Source: Flavobacteriales bacterium
GTDB lineage: Bacteria > Bacteroidota > Bacteroidia > Flavobacteriales_D > Sanyastnellaceae
Assembly (NCBI GenBank): GCA_022447625.1
Contig: JAKVAX010000019.1
Span: 1-59,137, forward strand
Reading direction: 5' to 3'
Length of the DNA: 59,137 nt
How positions within the stretch are numbered: the first letter of the stretch is position 1; each line of letters starts with the position of its first letter. A program made the position numbers and the translations under genes. The notes under the pieces were generated by a model, which saw nothing but the letters and a program-made list of their open reading frames with translations, was not told the DNA's origin and did no database searches. Below are positions 55,700-59,137 of the stretch, piece by piece.

Positions 55700-56283
55700 A
55701 GTGTGAGTATGATCCAGAGGATCAACGGGTCACCATATACTTTTCTCAGTTCTCGAAGGCCGATGCGTAGTCTTGATTTGATGGTGCCTAGAGGAAGGTC
55801 GAGTGCTTTGCTCGCTTCTTCTTGCGTCAAACCAAGGAAAAAGAGCGCGTGAATCACCTTGCCATAGCGTTCATCAAGCTGCGAAACATGTTGTGCGATG
55901 TCTAGATGATCTGGGTTGATCGGCCGCTCTACTTTATATACGTCTTCAAGTTGCTTTTGGATCATATGGTCTTGGCGTCGTCCATCTGCACGCATGCGAT
56001 CGATTGCTGCATTTCGTGTAATGCGGAGTAGCCACGTGAATAGGCGTGCCTTGTCTTTATCGTAATCCAAGGCGCGCTGCCAGACCTTTAAGAGGCTCTC
56101 TTGAAGAATATCTTTGGCGGCTTCTTCGTCGCCAGTCATTGTACACACCACCCCATATAGCGTATCACCATAATGATCATAGATCAGGCGAATCGCTTTC
56201 TTCCGGTCAGTGACCAGCAGGCTAATGATCTGTTCTTCACTCGAACTCACGGCCTGGAAGGTAGTGATTTCAGCTTTTAACAT
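55687..56283 (-). CDS. ECF-type sigma factor (SigK-like)
   Basis: The 198-residue protein has sigma region 2 (IYDHYGDTLYGVVCTMTGDEEAAKDILQESLLKVWQRA, then FTWLLRITRNAAIDRMRADGR) and region 4 (VIHALFFLGLTQEEASKALDLPLGTIKSRLRIGLRELRKVYG). With the RskA-type anti-sigma factor overlapping its 3' end it forms a sigma/anti-sigma pair. The fasciclin gene starts 80 bp away on the other strand and is a likely target. Confidence 0.95.
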   Translation of the reverse strand: MLKAEITTFQAVSSSEEQIISLLVTDRKKAIRLIYDHYGDTLYGVVCTMTGDEEAAKDILQESLLKVWQRALDYDKDKARLFTWLLRITRNAAIDRMRADGRRQDHMIQKQLEDVYKVERPINPDHLDIAQHVSQLDERYGKVIHALFFLGLTQEEASKALDLPLGTIKSRLRIGLRELRKVYGDPLILWIILTLWNK

Positions 56284-56363
56284 TCGTTTACATCTCGTCG
56301 TGATCCAAACATGGGTTGAGCGGCGTAAGTATCACGAATCATTTATCACCAAAAACAAACACA

Positions 56364-56933
56364 ATGAAGATTAAGTTCATTTTAGCGTTGCTTGTAGCAT
56401 CACTTGTCGGGTTTACGAGCTTCGCACAATGCGGCAACAAGAGCAACAATCATCACGCTCAACAAACCAGTAACAACTGGGATCACCAACAAGACATTGT
56501 CGATATCGCAGTTGGAGACGACGACTTCAGCACACTCGTTGCTGCACTGAAAACAGCCGGACTAGTTAGCACACTTCAAAGTGATGGTCCGTTCACTGTA
56601 TTTGCTCCTGTGAATGCCGCTTTTGCCAAGCTTCCTGAGGGAACTGTAGAAAGCCTGCTCCAACCAGAAAACCGCCAGACACTTACTAAGGTGTTGACTT
56701 ACCACGTGGTGGCTGGGAAATTCAACGCTGCTGATGTAGTAGCCGCAATCAAGAACTCTGGAGGCGAGTTTAAGATCGAAACCGTGAGTGGAGACATTCT
56801 GACTGCCAGCTTAAACGGTGGTACAGTATTGCTGACTGACGAAAAAGGAAATGTGGTCGCTGTGACCCAAACGGATGTAAGTGCTTCGAATGGAGTGATT
56901 CATGTAATTGACTCTGTGGTTTTGCCTAGCTAG
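56364..56933 (+). CDS. Secreted fasciclin (FAS1) domain protein
   Basis: The 189-residue protein has a signal peptide (MKIKFILALLVASLVGFTSFA), a short Cys- and His-rich linker and one FAS1 domain. Its marks are DDFSTLVAALKTAGL, GPFTVFAPVNAAFAKLPEG, LTKVLTYHVVAGKF and a final NGVIHVIDSVVLP. FAS1 domains mediate adhesion or matrix interactions. It is divergent from the sigma/RskA pair. The open frame reaches 56316, but the start at 56364 carries the signal peptide. A strong terminator follows. Confidence 0.94.
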   Translation: MKIKFILALLVASLVGFTSFAQCGNKSNNHHAQQTSNNWDHQQDIVDIAVGDDDFSTLVAALKTAGLVSTLQSDGPFTVFAPVNAAFAKLPEGTVESLLQPENRQTLTKVLTYHVVAGKFNAADVVAAIKNSGGEFKIETVSGDILTASLNGGTVLLTDEKGNVVAVTQTDVSASNGVIHVIDSVVLPS

Positions 56934-56960
56934 GCGCTTACAATTACTCAATCTGATCTA

Positions 56961-56994
56961 AACGCCCACTGACGTTTCAGTGGGCGTTTTTTTT
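56961..56994 (+). terminator. Rho-independent terminator of the fasciclin gene
   Basis: AACGCCCACTGA pairs with TCAGTGGGCGTT and is followed by an 8-T run. Confidence 0.9.
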
Positions 56995-57031
56995 GGCTTT
57001 TCCCTTGAGTGATTTCAAGTAACTTGAACAC

Positions 57032-58150
57032 ATGAAATTCGCTCGTATGTTGTCTATTTCTCTTTTGATGGTGTCTATTCTTTTCGCTTGCGCGGAACCG
57101 CAGGGCCCTGAAAACCAAGATCCAGTTTCCACAGATGTCAACTATGAATTAGTCGTTGATGGGCTTTCTATTCCATGGGCGATGGCTTGGCTACCTGATG
57201 GCTCTATGCTAATCACCGAGCGAGACGGCCGCCTTATTCAATTCAAGGATGGTAAGAAGACGGAGATAGGCGGCATTCCGGTTGTAGTCGCACGCGGACA
57301 AGGAGGTTTGTTAGACATCTGTCTGCACCCAGAATACGCATCAAATGGTTGGATCTACTTGACTTATTCCTCTCCTGACGGAGAAGAACGTGGGGCACAC
57401 ACTGCCCTGATGCGTTGTAAACTAGAAGGTACTTCGCTTACCGACCAGGAGATTTTATACAAAGGTTCTCCGAATACATCAAAAGGACATCACTTCGGAT
57501 CACGCATCGTATTTGACAACGACGGTTACCTCTATTTCTCGATCGGTGAGCGTGGCGAACGTGATGAAAATCCTCAAAACATCTACCGCGATGGTGGAAA
57601 AATCTACCGTCTGAACGACGACGGCAGCATCCCTAAAGATAACCCCTTTTGGAATGACAACAGCGCCAAGAAAGCCATTTGGAGCTATGGCCACCGCAAT
57701 CCTCAAGGCTTGACGAAACACCCTGAAACAGGCGTTATCTGGGAGCATGAACACGGGCCGAAAGGCGGCGATGAGCTCAATATTATCGAATCAGGCAAGA
57801 ACTACGGTTGGCCAGTCATTACTTATGGTATCAACTACAGCGGCACCAAAATCACCGATGAAACCCACCGCGAAGGCATGGAACAACCCATTCACTATTG
57901 GATTCCATCGATTGCCCCAAGCGGGATGACCTTCGTCAATTCTGATAAATATCCCGATTGGAAAGGCAATCTCCTGGTAGGCTCACTCTCATTCCAATAC
58001 CTCGAACTCGTAGAAATGGATGGAGATAAGGTCACCGGACGTCAGCGCCTAATGGAACGCATTGGCCGTGTTCGCGATGTGCGTCAAGGTCCTGATGGGT
58101 ACATTTATGTGGCGGTGGAGAATGAGGGGATCTTCCGAATTCTGCCATAA
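57032..58150 (+). CDS. PQQ-dependent aldose sugar dehydrogenase-like lipoprotein
   Basis: The 372-residue protein has a lipobox (SILFACAEP). A six-bladed beta-propeller of the soluble glucose dehydrogenase/YliI family follows: IPWAMAWLPDGSMLITERDGRL, GGLLDICLHPEY, HHFGSRIVFDNDGYLYFSIGERGE (catalytic His), YGHRNPQGL and HGPKGGDELN. It is predicted to oxidise sugars in the periplasm with PQQ, but some family members lack a demonstrated cofactor. No pqq genes are in the window. Confidence 0.92.
   Translation: MKFARMLSISLLMVSILFACAEPQGPENQDPVSTDVNYELVVDGLSIPWAMAWLPDGSMLITERDGRLIQFKDGKKTEIGGIPVVVARGQGGLLDICLHPEYASNGWIYLTYSSPDGEERGAHTALMRCKLEGTSLTDQEILYKGSPNTSKGHHFGSRIVFDNDGYLYFSIGERGERDENPQNIYRDGGKIYRLNDDGSIPKDNPFWNDNSAKKAIWSYGHRNPQGLTKHPETGVIWEHEHGPKGGDELNIIESGKNYGWPVITYGINYSGTKITDETHREGMEQPIHYWIPSIAPSGMTFVNSDKYPDWKGNLLVGSLSFQYLELVEMDGDKVTGRQRLMERIGRVRDVRQGPDGYIYVAVENEGIFRILP
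57085..57097 (-). repeat. One-mismatch copy of the 13-bp motif
   Basis: The sense strand reads CGCTTGCGCGGAA in the lipobox region (F-A-C-A-E-P). Same variant as at 14115. Confidence 0.45.
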
Positions 58151-58185
58151 CTGACAGACGAGGGTCTAGAGACTAGAGACTAGAA
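58151..58185. repeat. Heptad array directly after the sugar dehydrogenase stop
   Basis: Five units, CTGACAG, ACGAGGG, TCTAGAG, ACTAGAG and ACTAGAA, start at the first base after the TAA. Confidence 0.7.
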
Positions 58186-58198
58186 TTTCGGGCTTTTT

Positions 58199-58852
58199 CT
58201 AGCTGATCCAGATGTTGTGTGTTCTGGTCAACGTCCATTGACCATTTATTAATTCGTATCGGTGAAAGTCTCCGTGACCAAGTAGATCGTCACACATGAC
58301 TCCTATGTAGATAACGGCTATGTTTCGTTCTCGATTAAACACAGGTAAACTCATGCTTAGATGGCATCCAAATCCCGCTTTGTGAAATTTGTGCCAATAG
58401 CGCTTTCCACGAAAGCCGAACCACTTTGGTCTTCTAGACCATTTTCGGTACTCCTTGTGCTGAGTGATTGAACCCAGCTTGGAGTGGTTCCAAAGTTTAC
58501 CTTCAGCTAATTAAATATCATGGTTGATTTGATCCATTTCTGCACTGTCTAACCGCAGCATAATTTTGGCAAGACCAAGGAATTGCACGTAGTGAAACTT
58601 CTCGATATCAACCTCGGGCTCCTCATTTGTATAATCAATGGCTTCATTGATAAAAGAGGTGCTCACAGCGGAGCTAACCACTATTTCAGGAGGAAAGTCA
58701 ACAACCTCGTTCAAAAAATCATAAGCCAAGGAGTCATTGTACATGCAAGGATGATCCATGTTATCTCGAATTGCCCTTTTGCATGCGAGCTTTCTCCCAG
58801 GAACATAAGAGCACATTGCGACTACATATACGCTGATTAATAACAACCTCAT
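58199..58852 (-). pseudogene. Secreted or lipid-anchored protein gene with an in-frame TAA
   Basis: The minus-strand frame begins at 58852 with MRLLLISVYVVAMCSYVPG (signal) and runs 113 codons to TAA at 58511-58513. The same frame then stays open for 103 more codons, with protein-like content (KEYRKWSRRPKWFGFRGKR, then NIAVIYIGVMCDDLLGHGD), to a TAG at 58199. The two parts therefore look like one 216-residue protein split by a nonsense codon. The family is not recognised. The N-terminal part could still be made as a 113-residue product. Confidence 0.6.
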
Positions 58853-58989
58853 TGACGAATCTCCATGATATCAGGTGAAAATAAAGTGAAGGCTTTTTGT
58901 TGGCAAGGCTAAAGGTTCGATTTAAAAGTTCGATAACGTTATTGAATCGTTGAAGGATTAGGGGCTTGGTTTGTGGTTCATAAATGTTC

Positions 58990-59066
58990 AATAGGCTATA
59001 GGCGTTGGGCTTTAGGCGTTAGTTCTAGTGGTTGTTAGTTTTGGTCCATAGTTATTGGTTATGAGA
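58990..59066. repeat. Long degenerate heptad array
   Basis: Eleven 7-bp units, from AATAGGC, TATAGGC, GTTGGGC and TTTAGGC to TTGTTAG, TTTTGGT, TATTGGT and TATGAGA. The word drifts from GGC-rich to GGT-rich. It lies in the spacer upstream of the last gene start. Confidence 0.7.
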
Positions 59067-59104
59067 CTGTTCATTCAACTGTGTCTACTTAACTTAGATA
59101 TGGA

Positions 59105-59137
59105 ATGAAAAAGAAAAAATCAGACAAGCCTATTGTA
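59105..59137 (+). CDS. 5' end of a gene running off the window
   Basis: ATG at 59105 opens MKKKKSDKPIV to the edge. A near-consensus promoter (TAACTTAG) lies about 13 bp before it. Only 11 codons are present, so identity cannot be judged. Confidence 0.45.
   Translation, partial: MKKKKSDKPIV

Overview
The window is a chromosomal stretch of a Bacteroidota bacterium, most likely a marine Flavobacteriales member of the Cryomorphaceae/Schleiferiaceae type. That placement is an inference from gene content. The supporting signs are type IX secretion (T9SS) sorting domains on several secreted proteins, start-site promoters of the Bacteroidota type (TAnnTTTG), a SUF-only Fe-S system, a SpeA/SpeB/deoxyhypusine-synthase-like polyamine operon, and DUF4296 and DUF1361 proteins. 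No rRNA, CRISPR array, prophage or insertion sequence was seen. The only tRNA is tRNA-Cys(GCA).

Layout. 1-6.7 kb: a truncated gene, a small secreted protein, glyS-pssA-purS, then a PqiA-like membrane protein and a T9SS serine hydrolase on the minus strand. 6.7-12 kb: tRNA-Cys with terminator, pgk, a giant PKD adhesin-like T9SS protein, a coiled-coil protein and yraN. 12-22 kb: an RluB-like pseudouridine synthase with an altered active site, DUF1361, a dolichol-phosphate-mannose-synthase-like glycosyltransferase, pyrC, a DUF4296 lipoprotein, an epimerase, uvrC, an unknown 505-residue helical protein and a deiodinase-like T9SS protein. 22-32.7 kb: thiL, then sufA-B-C-D-tlyA-sufS, a beta-rich secreted protein, sufE, a frameshifted SGNH hydrolase, sufT and dxr. 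32.7-36.8 kb: the translation block rplM-rpsI-rpsB-tsf and pyrH-frr (minus strand). 37-41 kb: a histidine kinase/response regulator pair and an ABC exporter. 41-45 kb: the polyamine operon speA-speB-dhs. 45-47.5 kb: an AlgI-type MBOAT acyltransferase with an in-frame stop, and its SGNH partner. 47.6-55 kb: a mosaic M36 protease, a small barrel-like protein and a CotH protein. 55-58 kb: an ECF sigma/RskA anti-sigma pair divergent from a fasciclin protein, then a PQQ-type sugar dehydrogenase. 58-59 kb: a broken secreted-protein gene and the first codons of another gene.

Two DNA-level patterns are not explained by the genes. The first is a 13-bp word, CGCTANCGCGGAA (reverse TTCCGCGNTAGCG), which occurs 13 times without mismatch. 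About 0.007 would be expected by chance. Copies lie in different reading frames, one is non-coding, and 12 of 13 have the same orientation relative to transcription. This resembles a DNA uptake, recombination or chromosome-architecture signal. The second is a family of degenerate tandem repeats with a strict 7-bp period, which fill many intergenic spacers and often abut start or stop codons.

Three genes look broken: the SGNH hydrolase by one missing base, algI by a stop codon, and the gene at 58.2-58.9 kb by a stop codon. Strain-level decay and assembly error cannot be told apart from this sequence alone.
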